Assembly: GCA_022385805.1 (NCBI GenBank)
Contig: MU277751.1
Location: 65,827-107,155, forward strand
Reading direction: 5' to 3'
Source: Pilatotrama ljubarskyi
Lineage: Eukaryota; Basidiomycota; Agaricomycetes; Polyporales; Polyporaceae
Length of the DNA: 41,329 bases
The notes under the pieces were generated by a model that saw only the letters and a list, made by a program, of their open reading frames with translations, was not told the DNA's origin and ran no database searches. A program made the translations under genes and the position numbers. Of this stretch, positions 10,677-21,775 are shown piece by piece; the first letter of the stretch is position 1, and every line of letters begins with the position of its first letter.

Positions 10677-12467
10677 CGCTGTTTGGGCCCTGGGCCAGTA
10701 GAAGGGCCGGAGTCCGTCGCCGGGGGGAGGGGGAAGTCGTCAGGGGAAAGCGACTTTGTAGTCTTTGAGAGAAAGAGTTGGACGAGCGCGGGTTTCGAGG
10801 CTGACTGAGATCTCGGCCTGAGAAACGCGTGTAGGGCGTCCGCTGCACGAAGAGGTGCTCGAGGGGACTGTGTAGGACGACGAGGGGGAGGGGGGCGTCG
10901 TGAGAGGGCGTCGGGAGGGCGTGGGCGGGGGAAGGAGGAGGGAGACAGGGCAGACGGTCGCTGGCTGGCGTCGGCTCGCCCAATCCGTCTGCTTTGTTCG
11001 ACGTCTGCCCATCATCGCACCCTGTCACGCTCCCTTCTCCTCGCCGGAGACGTGACGATCCCCGGCGGAGGCGGACAAGCGGCACCTTACCGGGACTGAA
11101 GCACTCGGCCCGAGACTCTCAGCCCACCACCGAGATGACCGCCGGCTGCCCTGTCACACGTCACACACCTTCCCTCTCAGGGAAGTCGGCGCCTAGTCAC
11201 GCCCGTGCGTGTGCTCAGGCTCATCTCCTCGCCGGCTCGGTCCCGTCAACCGTCCATGCGCTGCACAGTTCCCTGACGCGTGCACGCTCAGCACGCCAGC
11301 TCACAGCACGCATCGCCCTAGTAAACGCGAGCACCACGGGCCCTCTACAGGACCTCATGCTCCCGACACCCTCACATCATATGTGCATCGGTGGTGGAGA
11401 ATTCCAGGGCCCGGTCGCCTCCAGATTCCCAATTAATCCGGTCACGCAGTTAAATGGCGCAGCCACCATCGTAATTAATCCTGCCCGATCTCGATGGCCA
11501 TCACCGCCTACCTCATGCCGGCCGCGGCACGGCCCGTCCACTCTATCTCAAGATGGGCAAGCCGCAGGCCCTGCCCGATCGGGCGTGCGGTTCTCACCTC
11601 GTTCCAGCCGCTCGGTGAATTGCCGGCTCTTCCCCGCCTGCGTTCATTCTGCCACCCATACAGTGCTTGCTACTGAACGTCGAACCCCTGCGTCTGGCCA
11701 AGGTCTGGGCTTGCGTACCAGCATGTAGGATTGCGAGAGCGCCGAGGCAAATAAGAATGAAGAATTCCGACGTTCAGGAGATGTATGCGCCACGCTCCGC
11801 TTCGCGCGAGCCTCGCTGCGGCGACCACATGCGCTCGCCCCGCGAGCAAGGGCAAGCCTCGATCGACCGCACGCCACTCTGCCACCGACTCGTCCTTATA
11901 CCAGCCCGATCTCTCCTACGCAGCTTCACGACACAGCCCGGGTGGCGTTCAGCCTGATCTCCCGGTGGGGGGAGTTGGCACACAGGGTTGTCGTGGTCGT
12001 TACATCGCAGTGTCCAAGAGCACACCCGGGCGTGCGCGACGTCGGCGGGCTCTGCGGAGGTGACACTCTCGGCTATAGGCAGGCCTTGGCGGATGATATG
12101 GTGGTGAACACTCGCTTGAGTCGCCGGGAACGTGTAGCCGGCGGGATGTTGCTTAGAGGATGACCGAGCACGGTCTCCTAACGCACGCGCCTACGCGGGC
12201 ACGTCAACAGTGCTGCATTCGATCAGCGAGCTTGTAGGATGATTACATGACTGACCTTGACGGCGGATATAGGAGGATGCCTATACCCTGCAATGTCTCC
12301 TCTCTCGCGATGTTGCATTACGCTCGACGCGGGGGTCGTAGAGCTGGGTATGTCGCTTTGGCACTTCTCGTCGCGAAGAACAGACAATTGGAAGTCAATC
12401 TAAGCTCACCTCACCACGCCGACACATACACACGGCATGAGCTTTCGAATTCGGCGGATGAGAGCGC
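10677..12467. other. G-alpha upstream region, no further gene seen
   Basis: The part next to the G-alpha start (10690-11050) is C/T-rich on the minus strand, as in many fungal promoters and 5' UTRs. The rest, up to the 3' end of the dihydrouridine synthase, holds only unsupported open frames, such as a 244-codon one at 10994-11728 (+) without recognisable motifs. Confidence 0.5.
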
Positions 12468-13836
12468 TCACGGGAGAGTCTTCTCTGTCGCGAAACCCTC
12501 CTCCAGCCCCTCTCCTATTAGTATCTCACCACCCGCCCCTCCTTTCGCCCTTTGCCATCGCTCCTCTTCGTCGGCCGAATCCTCATCCTCCTCGCTGCCA
12601 TCCGCATCGAGCGGCTCGAGCCCGCGCCACCGCTGCACTTTCACCCGTAACAGCCTCTCGATATCCTCGATCGACTCGCACCGCCCGAGCGTCGCACGGA
12701 ACTTGTTGTACCACGGTCTCCGCCCGCTGTGAATCACCGGGTAAGTCGTCCTGGCATGCGGCGCGCGTCGAAGAGAATCCGAGACACGCACCATTGGTGG
12801 TCGACAAAGTGTCGTACGTGCGTCTGGATCGTCTGAATCGTCGCCGTCCCGGGGTGCTCTCGACAGATATCGAGGTACTCGAGCGAGATCCTCACCGGGT
12901 CCGGGGTGATGCTCGCAAACAAACTGCCGCCCCAGTCAAAGTCAAACCTTGCCGCCACCGCAATCAGCGCCAATGCCATCGCAGCACTCACCAAGGGTTC
13001 GCGAGCAACGTTTCCCCGACCATAATTCCGTCCGCGCCCGTCTCCCGACGATTCTGCACGACGTCCTCCCACGTCCTGACGTTCCCGTTGCTCACCACCG
13101 GAATCCGCACGCGTTCCTTCAGCGTGCGCACCTGTGCCAGGTCCGCTGCGCCCTGCCGGCGTCGGCGCGCGGAGACATGCCGCGCGTGCAGGGTGAGCCA
13201 GGACGCGCCGGCGCCCTCGAGGAGGGCCCCGAGCGTGGGCGTGAGGGAGATGTTTTGGCAGAGCCGGAGTTTGCAGGAGACGGGCACGGGGAGCGTGTGC
13301 GAGAGGGCGGAGACTGCCAAGTAACGTGGTGGGCGATGTTCAGCTTATGGAGAAATGGCGGGAGTTGAGATATATGTGTACCGATACTCTCTACGAGCGG
13401 CCAGTCCTTCTTGTCGAGGAGGTACCCGCCGTAGTGGCCCTCCCTCGCGGCATCCTGGGGGCAGCCGAGGTTCAGATCTACACAACTTCGCACAAGCGGT
13501 CAGTCTCTTCCTCCCAGATATATTCGCTCCACAGCACGCACCTATCGCATCGGCCTTGTCCACCACCGTTTTCGCAGCACGGACGACCGTCTCCGGATCG
13601 TTGCCGCACAGCTGCACCACGACCGGCGTGTCCGGCGCATCATGCAGGCCTCTCCTGTGGAACTCGAGGTACTCCTCGTCGTTCAGGAGACGCTCGGGGA
13701 GCAGCATCTGCGTGTAGACGAGGGAGGTGTCGTAGCGGCGGACGAGGATGCGGAACGGTAGGTCGCTCTGGTTGACCATCGGTGCTGCTATCGTGGAGAG
13801 GTCGAACGGAAGATTCGAGTGAGACATCTTGAACAT
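12468..13836 (-). CDS. DUS1: tRNA-dihydrouridine synthase, Dus1 type
   Basis: It is an FMN/NADPH enzyme that reduces uridine to dihydrouridine in the tRNA D-loop (positions 16/17 for Dus1). Exons are 13836-13542, 13477-13388, 13313-12992, 12923-12792 and 12726-12468, with phases closing to 365 residues. Motifs in order: 'AAPMVNQSDLPFR' (FMN site), 'VVQLCGNDPE', 'DLNLGCPQDAAREGHYGG' with the catalytic Cys, 'VSCKLRL', 'WLTLHAR', 'PVVSNGNV' and 'GADGIMVGETLLANP'. The C-terminus is short and acidic, so it lacks the longer tail of some fungal Dus1 proteins. ATG 13836 (MFKMSHS) was chosen; ATG 13827 is equally possible. A frame open up to 14007 could add a Ser-rich presequence but runs through the GA repeat. 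Confidence 0.92.
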
Positions 13837-13922
13837 GGACGCGGATACGCGCGGTGGCCTCGCACTCGTAGCGTATGCGCTAAACCCAGTCGACGGTGAG
13901 AGCCAAGTGAGAGCTGCTAGGC

Positions 13923-13944
13923 GAGAGAGAGAGAGAGAGAGAGA
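13923..13944 (+). repeat. (GA)11 microsatellite
   Basis: Eleven GA units, read as a CT tract on the Dus1 sense strand 87 bp before its ATG. It may act as a pyrimidine-rich promoter element. Confidence 0.85.
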
Positions 13945-14379
13945 AAAACAGTTTCGGCCAACGGAGTTGATGCGGGCGCTACCCCGGAGAGCGCCGCTCG
14001 TCAACATCGGATCAACCGCGAGTCCTACTTAGAGGACCCCACGTACAGCGTACACTTCGCCCAGGGGCGCCTGGGGCACACGCATCTAGGAAGAACCACA
14101 GCAATTCACACATTGTCAGGTTTACGAGGTCCCAGTACAGCAGCATGCATGGTAATCTAGTGCAGCGAGATCTACTTTCCCCCGGCGATATTGATCATGC
14201 CTTTGCGCCTGCCCCGCCAGCAGTACTCCCTCTCCTGGCACCGGACTGAGGCCAGCTAACCTAAGCAGCACCTAGGATAGACTGCCCGATCCTGCCGGAG
14301 GAACTATAGGGCTAGTATGTCTATACTAGTACCGGCGCATTTTGCACGGATGCCGTCAGCTCGAGTTATGCTAACCGGC

Positions 14380-14386
14380 TATAAAC
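14380..14386 (+). promoter_or_regulatory. TATA box near the second F-box gene
   Basis: TATAAAC lies only 24 bp before ATG 14411 and 104 bp before ATG 14490. The short distance makes 14411 doubtful as the translated start. Confidence 0.45.
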
Positions 14387-14410
14387 CCCCGGTACTACAG
14401 GAACCGCGCG

Positions 14411-16129
14411 ATGCATCGTACCCTATCCAACGCAGATGTGCTCTCACATCTCTTCATGACGATGGTTTTGAAGATTGAGGACATGGACGATGTCGTTCGC
14501 ACAGCGACTGGAGCTGGAGGCGGAGCTGAAGTTGACACTCCTCCGTTGCGCCCTCGTCTGCGGCGCGTTCTGCGATCCTGCACTCGGAGCACTATGGTGG
14601 AGGCTCGACAATTTGGTCCCACTGTTGCGACTGTTGTCCTGCTTTGTATCTACCAAGATCAAGCGGAAGGGTCCTTCAAGGTCGGGAGACCATCCCGAGG
14701 ACGATACGTTGTATGTGAGTTCTCCGATCCCGGTTCAAGGTAGTGCATTCTGGAAATCTCAAGGCTGACCGACCTCTCCACAGCTCTTCAAAGGCGAGCT
14801 ATCCCCCGAAGACTGGGCGAGATTCCATGAATGTGCGCGACGCGTGCGCGTCCTGGATCACCCGAAGCTGGCGTCAGTCACGCCCCATATCGTCTCACAG
14901 CTCTCGAAGTGGAACGGCGGAGCACCCCTGCTTCCTGGGCTCAAGGAGCTCACATGGCTTCCAGCATCTGCAAGTGACATCTCTGCCCTTTCGCTCGGGA
15001 CAGACAGCCTCGAAGCGCTGCTTATAGTGTTGGACTGCGTCGCACTCCCGGACGAACTCGCGTGGATACCACGACGCGAGAAGATGGAGGTCCTTCGCGA
15101 CCCTACGACGCGCACTGCTGGGGACAAAACATCGAGAAAATGCTCGCGACCTATGCCGAATACACGCCACAGCTCAAGACGCTCCAGCTTGTCACTTCGG
15201 TGCATCCGCTGTGCCTCGCCCCAGTTACGCGGTTCACCCATTTGACGACTCTTCACCTCCGAGACACCCCCGTCGACGCGCAATTCACTCGAGAACTCGC
15301 CGTGAACCTGAAGGTCGCGGAGAGCCTTGTTGTGAACTTGCTCCTCATCCCGCAGGAGCCCAATGCACCGCTCGTCGGTTTTCGCCATCTGTTGACCCTA
15401 GAGGTTACAGGACTGGTGGCAGACCTCACGCGCCTCTTCATGATGCTGAATCCTTTGCACGAGCTCAGAGCACTCACCCTCATCTTCCCCAACGGCATTC
15501 CCGAGCTTACAGAGACCTACCGGCGCCCACTCGAAGTCCTTCGAGAGCGCGGCCACGCGCCTGCGCTCGCATATAGCACACTTGATATTTCCACGCGATG
15601 GAACACACGCGAGACGGTCGCGCAGCTGTTCCAGCCTCTCCTCAGCGTGCCCACACTCGAACACGTCGCGCTTTGTGCTGGGCGAAGCGGATACCAAGTC
15701 ACCGAAGGCGACCTAGAGTGGATGGCGCGCGCATGGCCGAAGCTCCGGGAACTCGCGCTCATGTGGAATGCGAGAGCGGGCGGGACGACTCCTTCTGTGC
15801 GCGCCTTGGCGCATTTCGCTCAGCACTGCCCAGATCTGCGGTCCCTCATCCTCAGCCACATCGACACGAACGCAGCACTGCCCCCCGAACCGTACCAGGT
15901 GAGGCCCCACGGGCTGCTCCACTTGTTCACGTCCGATTCTTACCTCGTGAAAAATCCCATAGCTATTGGAAAGTATGTGTCCACCCTGTTCCCGAAGATA
16001 CTGGTGGCGGTCCCGGATCCGCAACCGTCTGGATGGGATCAAGTGTTATACATGGCGGATGCGTGGCGGGCCGCTCGGGCTAAGAGGGCTAAGCAGCTGC
16101 AGGCCGAGAGAGCGGCGAAAGGCACCTAG
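14411..16129 (+). CDS. F-box/LRR-like protein, frame interrupted twice
   Basis: It is a probable SCF adaptor, with 'LRCALVCGAFCDPALGALWW' and 'LDNLVPLLRLL' after a start like those of other basidiomycete F-box proteins (MHRTLSNADVLSHLF at 14411). A clear intron at 14715-14783 (GTGAGT...CCACAG) leads to 'LSPEDWARFHECARRVRVL' and then LRR-like repeats to the TAG at 16127. The frame changes twice. Between about 14470 and 14530 it shifts by one, which a 40-bp intron 14492-14531 with a weak GTCGTT donor would solve, or a start at 14490. Near 15090-15135 it shifts again, which a 47-bp intron with a GTCCTT donor or a one-base gap after 'VLRDP' would explain. Both donors are poor, so it could be a pseudogene. 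It is divergent from Dus1. Confidence 0.6.
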
Positions 16130-16538
16130 CTTCATGCACCTTGTGTTCTGCGCAGAGCACGGGTCGGTTTTGTGTTGGGCGAACTCGGAAGCAAATGCAC
16201 TTTATGAAGTACACCCACGACTGAGTGCTAGTATGTCCCACTTGGAGGAAAGGCTTCTCGAGCAGAATATGAGAAGGTTCTCATCAATTATGGTCCGCCA
16301 TCAGTACCAGGGAGGATGGGCTACTACATCGTCCCAGGATGAGTTGGGAGCAATAGGGTTCAAATACAGTAAGGTTGAAGCCAATAGCCCTGAAACCTAA
16401 CAGGGACAAATAAAAGTGTCGTCCGGTCCGGTGGGACGCCGACGGAGTAGCCGATCACGACGGTGGCGGGAGGAATTGAGCACTTTCTCTTACGACCCCA
16501 ATGTCATTTTCCTGAACACCGCTTGCCTTCGCACCACC
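16130..16538. other. Intergenic between F-box gene and thioesterase
   Basis: A short head-to-tail spacer. A GGTTCAAATAC string at 16357-16367 resembles a pol III B box, but no tRNA fold surrounds it. Confidence 0.5.
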
Positions 16539-17574
16539 ATGTCCTTCAACATGTTCAGTCGTCAGCTCACCGGCGCGGCGCGGCGCAGGACGGCTTCGAC
16601 AGCGCGATGGTCGTCCACGTCGACACCGACGTCAAGCACGCCGTCGACTTTCCGCAGGAACCTCAGACTGCTGGCGGGTGCGAGCACCATTGCAACGGTT
16701 TCGTACTATCTTGGTGCCTTATATCCCCCGGAGTTCGCGCATCTACTCTCTCCGCGAACAGCACCAGCACCTCTGCACCCCGATGACCCCGCAGCCCTGG
16801 CCCACATCGCTGAGCTCGAGGAGGAACTTCAGCGTCTGCCGGTGCTCCAAGCACATCGTTCTCGGGAAGACAGAGACGAGTGGTATGAGACGCGTCCATA
16901 TCTCAACCTGCCGGAGGAGCGCCGGGTAAACAGTCTGACGGCGGGTACGCTGAAGGGACCAGGGAAGCTAGCCATCCCTCCTCTCGTCCGGTCACGTCAC
17001 GACGCGACGGAGAACTGGATATTCATTCATGTTGGCCGCGCGCTGTGTGGACACGAGGGCGTCATCCATGGTGGTTTGCTTGCGACGCTCCTGGATGAGA
17101 GTCTTGCACGCGTGGTACGTGATACCCTGTCGCTTTCGCGCACTGTGGTGCTAACTGATGCCATTCTAGGCGCTGCTCAACCTCCCCGAGAAAGTCGGCG
17201 TGACCGCGAATCTGAACATCAATTACAAGGCTCCGACGCGTGCAGACCAGTTCATCGTCATAAAGGTGAAGCTGGACGAAGCGCAAGGCCGCAAGGCGCG
17301 CGTGTCCGGGACCGTCGAGGATATGGCCGGGAACGTCCTTGTGGAGGCGAAGTACGTACATCCACAGTATGTACAAATAAAGGCTGACATCGCACTCCTT
17401 AGTGCACTCTTCATCCAACCGCGCTATGCTAAGTTGTTGAACTCCACGGCGGTACGGCACATGCTTGGCGAGCCCTCCCACTCTAAGGAGCCGATCACAC
17501 CTGGCACGGTCGCCCCTGTTCCTGTTAAGCTCCCTGGCGGCGCACAGACCTTGGTGGACAGCAAGAACCCGTAG
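16539..17574 (+). CDS. Hot-dog fold thioesterase with mitochondrial-type N-terminus
   Basis: It is a PaaI/4HBT-superfamily acyl-CoA thioesterase-like protein. Exons are 16539-17114, 17170-17351 and 17403-17574 (the second intron is 51 bp and in frame), giving 309 residues. The N-terminus is rich in Arg, Ser and Thr without acidic residues, followed by a hydrophobic segment 'LRLLAGASTIATVSYYLGAL'. This suggests mitochondrial import and inner-membrane anchoring. The hot-dog signature is 'GHEGVIHGGLLATLLDESLA' with the conserved His-Gly-Gly and the catalytic-type Asp/Glu, followed by 'VTANLNINYKAPTRADQF' and 'ALFIQPRYAK'. ATG 16539 stands in a Kozak-like context (caccATGtc); the longer open frame upstream has only a GTG codon. 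The substrate is unknown. Confidence 0.88.
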
Positions 17575-18328
17575 ACAGCAGGATATATGTATCTGACTCA
17601 TACCAGTATGTGGACCGTCGCTTCACCCCGTCGCAGGCTATCCCTCGCTTACTCCCCTCCAGAACGCATCCATGACGTACCATGTCGCGGATAGGGAATG
17701 ATACACATGTTGTACATGGCCCATTCAACGACTAGAGTTTGCGCAGCCTTTCAAGCAGTGACAGTGTGCCTGGCGCTCCTCGGTGCGAAGAACAACACCT
17801 GCGTGTAATATGGCGACCCTCAAGCGCGATTACATGGGCTCGACGGCCTAAGGCAGAGACGTGTAATGCCTCATCGAGCGCTAAGCCCATAGCTTCGCGC
17901 TTCTGAGAAGCCAGATACCCCATCGATTGTGAGTGCCGTGTGACCAGACGAAGCGAATTCCGCGGCGCCCTCGTCAAAATGCGAGAAGAGAAGGTGTGGA
18001 TAAGGTCTCCGAGGGCACGAGCATCGTTGCCGCGCGGATGATCTTTCACGGGTCCAGGAAGAACGCTTTGCGGGCGCGCCAGGGCGCATGACCGTCTTCG
18101 TACGTGCTCCATGACGCTGTCCGCTCGCTAGAAGACCTAAATGTATGTCTAGGGCCGCTGTCGGCGGTCTATCGGTCTCTGCAGAACAACCCTGGACTAA
18201 TGGGTGAGGCATGAGACGCGCGGCTGTACCATTATCTTGTTACCATGCTCCCATGCGGAGCCGTTGGTTATCTACTTAAAGAACCATGTCCGGGCGGACA
18301 GACTGAAGGACTCCAGCAAGTCCCCGAC
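17575..18328. other. Intergenic, no gene seen
   Basis: This is the 3' end of the thioesterase and the promoter of the methyltransferase. Minus-strand open frames at 18112-17732 and 18212-17871 overlap in different frames and have no motif. Confidence 0.55.
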
Positions 18329-20332
18329 ATGAGTTTCGCCTCCCTCCGCGCTTTACACGCCACCATTGGTCATGCAATCGACGACCTCGAGCGCGTCTAC
18401 CGCGAGCGCTCTCAATCCGAGTCCCTTGACTTCCCCCGCCTTGAAGACACCTACTATGCTAATGCTCCTCACTCCGCGGAAGAGGAGCTTGCACAGCAGC
18501 TGAATAACGATCCCGCTGTGTCCCTCGCGTCCAAACGCATTGTTGCCGCGTGCGGTCAGCTCAGCGCTACCGTCAACAAGCCTTGGTATGGCCTCATGGA
18601 GGCCATTCAAGCCGTATGACCCACGCTTGTCAAACATGCTATCGACTGACGTTAGACATAGGGACAACTCTCCGCAGCGATCCGTTTCATAGAGGCCGCT
18701 CACATACCGGAGATCCTGCGAGAAGCTGGTCCTCAAGGATTGCACGTCAAGGATATCCAACGATCTGTAACGGAACTGCGTCCCAAGAATGCGCTTCCTG
18801 ACCCGGCCATATTCACTCCTCCCAGACTGGGTATTCATTCACCGTAGCCTTAACCTGATAGTGTAAAACTGACGAAGATGCGAAAGGGCATGTGCTGAGA
18901 CTGCTCGCCACATCGCACTGGCTGCAGGAGGTCGCGCCGGACGTGTTCGCGAATAACAGACGATCATCGTATATCGACTCTGGCAAGACTCTGGAACAAC
19001 TGCGCAACATGTGAGCTTGGACAAGGCTCTTTGCTTGTATCGCGCTCACGTTTCACATAGACCTAGCAAGAAGTACCTTGACACGGATGGCGTAGCGGCC
19101 TTCGTCGGCGTTGCGTGAGTTGACACCCTTATATCAGCGATACCCCAGGCTGACGTTCTGTGGTTGCAAGAGGAGACGAAGCCTTCAAGTTCATGGCATA
19201 CATGACCGAATGGCTCTTGCCAGACACTCGGACGGGCAGCCTCATTGTCGACGCGAAGGGTGGATTCGATCGTGATGGGAACGGGCAGGCTGAAACACAG
19301 GAATCTGCCGCAAAGAAGGAGAGTGCCATCGTCCAGTACACCGCTCCTTTCAATCTCGCCTTCGACACGAAGCTCGGCTTCTTCCCCTGGCTCGAGCTTC
19401 CGGAGAACCGTAGCAGGCTGGAGCGCTTTGGCCATGCGATGACCGGAACGCGCCAGTGGGAAACGAAGGAGGGCATTCTCTTCGGTCAGTTGTCTAGTTG
19501 TTGCTCACTGAGCATTCTCCCTGACCATGGAGATGACACAGGCTTCCCGTGGGCGGAGCTTCCGCCTGATTCTGTGCTTGTCGACGTGGGTGGAGGGATC
19601 GGCTCGACGTCTCTGACGGTCGCGCAGGCCCATCCCTACATCAAAGTGGTCGTGGAGGACCGGCCGCAGGTGGTCGAGGTCGCACCGACAGTGAGTGCCA
19701 TACGACTTCGCTGCATGATTGCAAGGGAGCGCCCTGACGTCGCTCAACTTCATAGTCTTGGGGTCCCAACTACGCCCCGCTGTTCGAGTCTGGACGCATG
19801 ACTTTCCGCGCCCGGGATCTGTTCGCGCCATGGGAGCCCCTTGCGTCTGGGAAGGCTCCTGATGTATTCCTGATCCGGCTCGTCCTGCATGACTGGCAGG
19901 ATGAGGACTCTCGCAAGTGCGTACATTCGCTCCGAGGGTCAGGTATTAGCTGCTGAACTCGTCTTTTACAGCATTCTGCGTCAGCTCCGATCTGCGGCTG
20001 GACCGAACACCAAGCTCCTCATCGGCGACATGCTCCTCCCGTACGCGTGCGACAGCGAAGACGCCTTCGTTAGGGAAGACTCGCCGCTCCTCCCTAATCT
20101 CGGCGTGGCGAACATCCACGGCTATCTCATTGACATCATGGTACGTCCTTGTCTTCCTGTGGAACGCTAGATTGCCCAAAGAGTCGCGCGGCAGATGATG
20201 GGTATGTTCGGTGCCAAGGAGCGCACGGTAAACGAGATGTCCGAGCTGGCCCTTTCGGCTGGGTGGAAGATTCAAACGATCAGGCGCTCGCCCGGGTCGT
20301 TGTGGGCATATACCACAGCAGTTCCTGTGTGA
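18329..20332 (+). CDS. SAM-dependent O-methyltransferase (COMT-like)
   Basis: It is a cytosolic small-molecule O-methyltransferase of the plant COMT / fungal sterigmatocystin-OMT type. Exons are 18329-18613, 18662-18830, 18878-19010, 19061-19114, 19171-19484, 19542-19690, 19756-19916, 19972-20140 and 20195-20332, about 523 residues. The exon 2/3 boundary is uncertain. The N-terminal dimerisation region has 'HVLRLLATSHWLQEVAPDVF'. The SAM motif is 'VLVDVGGGIGSTSLTVAQ'. The catalytic His-Asp motif is 'IRLVLHDWQDEDSRKILRQL'. It closes with 'GMFGAKERTVNEMSELA' and 'SAGWKIQ'. The other phases agree. The nearest metabolic neighbour is the FAD monooxygenase at 24.9 kb, so a shared pathway is conceivable but unproven. 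Confidence 0.9.
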
Positions 20333-20423
20333 GGCGAGTGGATGCCGCCTAGACGTCCATTGTGTAGGAGGAGGAAGCATGTTCAGATGAAGCCCAGTGT
20401 GAGAATGAATCTCGACACGCTGT

Positions 20424-20729
20424 ATGATTAGGCTGTCTAGAGAACTTTTGTCGTGGCCCACAGTGTTCTCGCGTGACTGGTCCGAGGTTCATTTCATGGT
20501 TCAACAACGCAGCTCATACAAGGTTTCTGACTCTGTTGGGATGTTCATGTGCGAGGTACGTGCATTGCTCTGGCCTGATGTCCGTTTCCTGACTTCGCCT
20601 GCCCGACAGGAGTATGCGTCGAGTGAACCTATACCATCAGTGCTACCGTTCGGGAAGATTGACAGTTCAAAGCTCCTCAAATTGCAGGAACGGCAGAGCC
20701 ACCGTTGTTATGTCGTGTCGCTTATTTGA
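20424..20729 (+). CDS. Hypothetical small protein, 83 residues
   Basis: Not recognised. ATG 20424 opens a frame to TGA 20729 that contains a good in-frame intron at 20556-20609 (GTACGT donor, CTGAC branch-like motif, CGACAG acceptor). Spliced, it gives 83 residues containing 'SVLPFGKIDSSKLLKLQE'. It lies 91 bp after the methyltransferase stop, so it may instead be part of that transcript's 3' UTR. Confidence 0.3.
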   Translation: MIRLSRELLSWPTVFSRDWSEVHFMVQQRSSYKVSDSVGMFMCEVRALLWPDVRFLTSPARQEYASSEPIPSVLPFGKIDSSKLLKLQERQSHRCYVVSLI

Positions 20730-21028
20730 GTATTCACGGACATGGCAAGTCTTGATCGTGGCAACTCATGCTGACATTCAATCCCATCCTGAGGCTGCCA
20801 CACTGCGACAAACGCCTATCTAAGCGTCGCGTTGAGCGGTCGCCGTATTATGCTGCATAGGTCGTGGTTGTCAGGGATGCGCTCAATATCGCCATGCACT
20901 GCCTGAAAGTTTGGGGCATTCATGCGAATGGGACAAATACACATGGATCGATACAAACATAAAGAATACATACTCTTTCGGGGTCAACTACTTCTCCACC
21001 GTAACGCAAGTTTCATTACGCCTTCGCT
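20730..21028. other. Intergenic, no gene seen
   Basis: This AT-richer spacer contains the 3' end of the minus-strand Thr-rich gene. No feature was recognised. Confidence 0.5.
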
Positions 21029-21683
21029 CTACGCAGCGGTTTGAACCGCGCGTATGCCGCGGCCATTACGATTGACCGTCGTCTCGCCGACCGTGCTGGT
21101 CCGGGTCACGGTTGCGGTATCAGTGTCGGTCGTGAAGCTTGTCGTGGTGATCGTGCGGGTCGACGTGTCCGTCTCGGTCGTGCGCAGCGTCGACGTGCGC
21201 GTTATCGTGCTCGTGCTCGTCGTCGTCGTCGTCGAGCGCGCGGTGCTCGTGCGGGTCAAAGTCACCGTAGCCGTGTCGGTGGAAGTCGACGTCGTGGTGC
21301 GCGTCGCCGTCGCGGTGTCGGTCTCGGTGTTCGTGACGGTGATGGTGAGAGAAATCGTGATCGGATCGCGCTTGACGAGCCCGTGCGGATGCCCGATGTC
21401 GTCGCGCCGGCGGTCGGGCGTGGCGGTGACCGTTTCCCTGTCGGTAATGGTGAAGGTGACCGTCGGCGAGTAGGTCTCAGTCACCGTCGAGACAGTGGAG
21501 CAGGGCGAGGCGGCATTGGCATAGCCGGGGTTGGAGGGGTATCCTGGGTACCCGAAGCCCGGATACTCTGCATAGATGCGTTAGACATGGAGAGGAGTGA
21601 TAGTAAGCCGGCTTACCCTGTGCTTGCACACCGACGCAAAGGGAGGCGAATGCGGCGATGACAGCGAACTTGATGGAAGGCAT
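21029..21683 (-). CDS. Secreted Thr-rich protein A with dibasic processing site
   Basis: The function is unknown. Exon 1 is 21683-21617 and exon 2 is 21567-21029 (201 residues); the intron falls just after the signal peptide (MPSIKFAVIAAFASLCVG). After a Tyr/Gly/Pro-rich segment and a single Cys, the order is 'TETYSPTVTFTIT', a basic linker ending Lys88-Arg89, then about 110 residues in which nearly every second residue is Thr ('TDTATATRTTTSTSTDTATV'). Lys-Arg after the signal peptide is a standard Kex2 site, so a Thr-rich chain may be released. The alternating Thr-x pattern suggests beta structure or heavy O-mannosylation. It is homologous in order, Cys and dibasic site to the divergent gene at 23280. 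Valine-rich frames on the + strand are shadows of its Thr codons. Confidence 0.8.
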
Positions 21684-21767
21684 GTCGCTGGATGTAAGGG
21701 TGGGTGCAGAGCAGATAGGCTGGGTCGGGTGTGCGTTTGATGAGGTGTAAGAAGAGGATTGTCGCAG

Positions 21768-21775
21768 CTTATATA
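21768..21775 (-). promoter_or_regulatory. TATA box of Thr-rich gene A
   Basis: TATATAAG on the minus strand, 85 bp before ATG 21683. Confidence 0.6.

Larger units (their letters stand above)
13837..14410. other. Divergent promoter region, Dus1 and F-box genes
   Basis: This shared 574-bp upstream region has a (GA)11 tract near Dus1, a perfect 7-bp inverted repeat CTAGTAT/ATACTAG with a 4-base spacer at 14312-14329, and a TATA box facing the F-box gene. No extra gene was seen. Confidence 0.5.

Noticed and set aside
9936..10808. 290-codon open frame on the + strand
   Set aside because: It is antisense to G-alpha exon 1 and mirrors its codon bias; the minus-strand gene is certain.
10994..11728. 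244-codon open frame on the + strand
   Set aside because: Composition-driven, no recognisable domain, and it overlaps the C/T-rich upstream region of the divergent G-alpha gene.
16357..16367. GGTTCAAATAC resembling a tRNA B box
   Set aside because: There is no matching A box, acceptor stem or cloverleaf around it.
16416..16538. N-terminal extension of the thioesterase
   Set aside because: The upstream frame starts only with GTG; the ATG at 16539 has a good context and begins a sensible presequence.
21054..21473. Val-rich frame on the + strand that looks like a membrane protein
   Set aside because: It is the reverse complement of repeated Thr codons (ACG/ACC give CGT/GGT/GTC) of the minus-strand Thr-rich gene; the same happens at 23640-23879.
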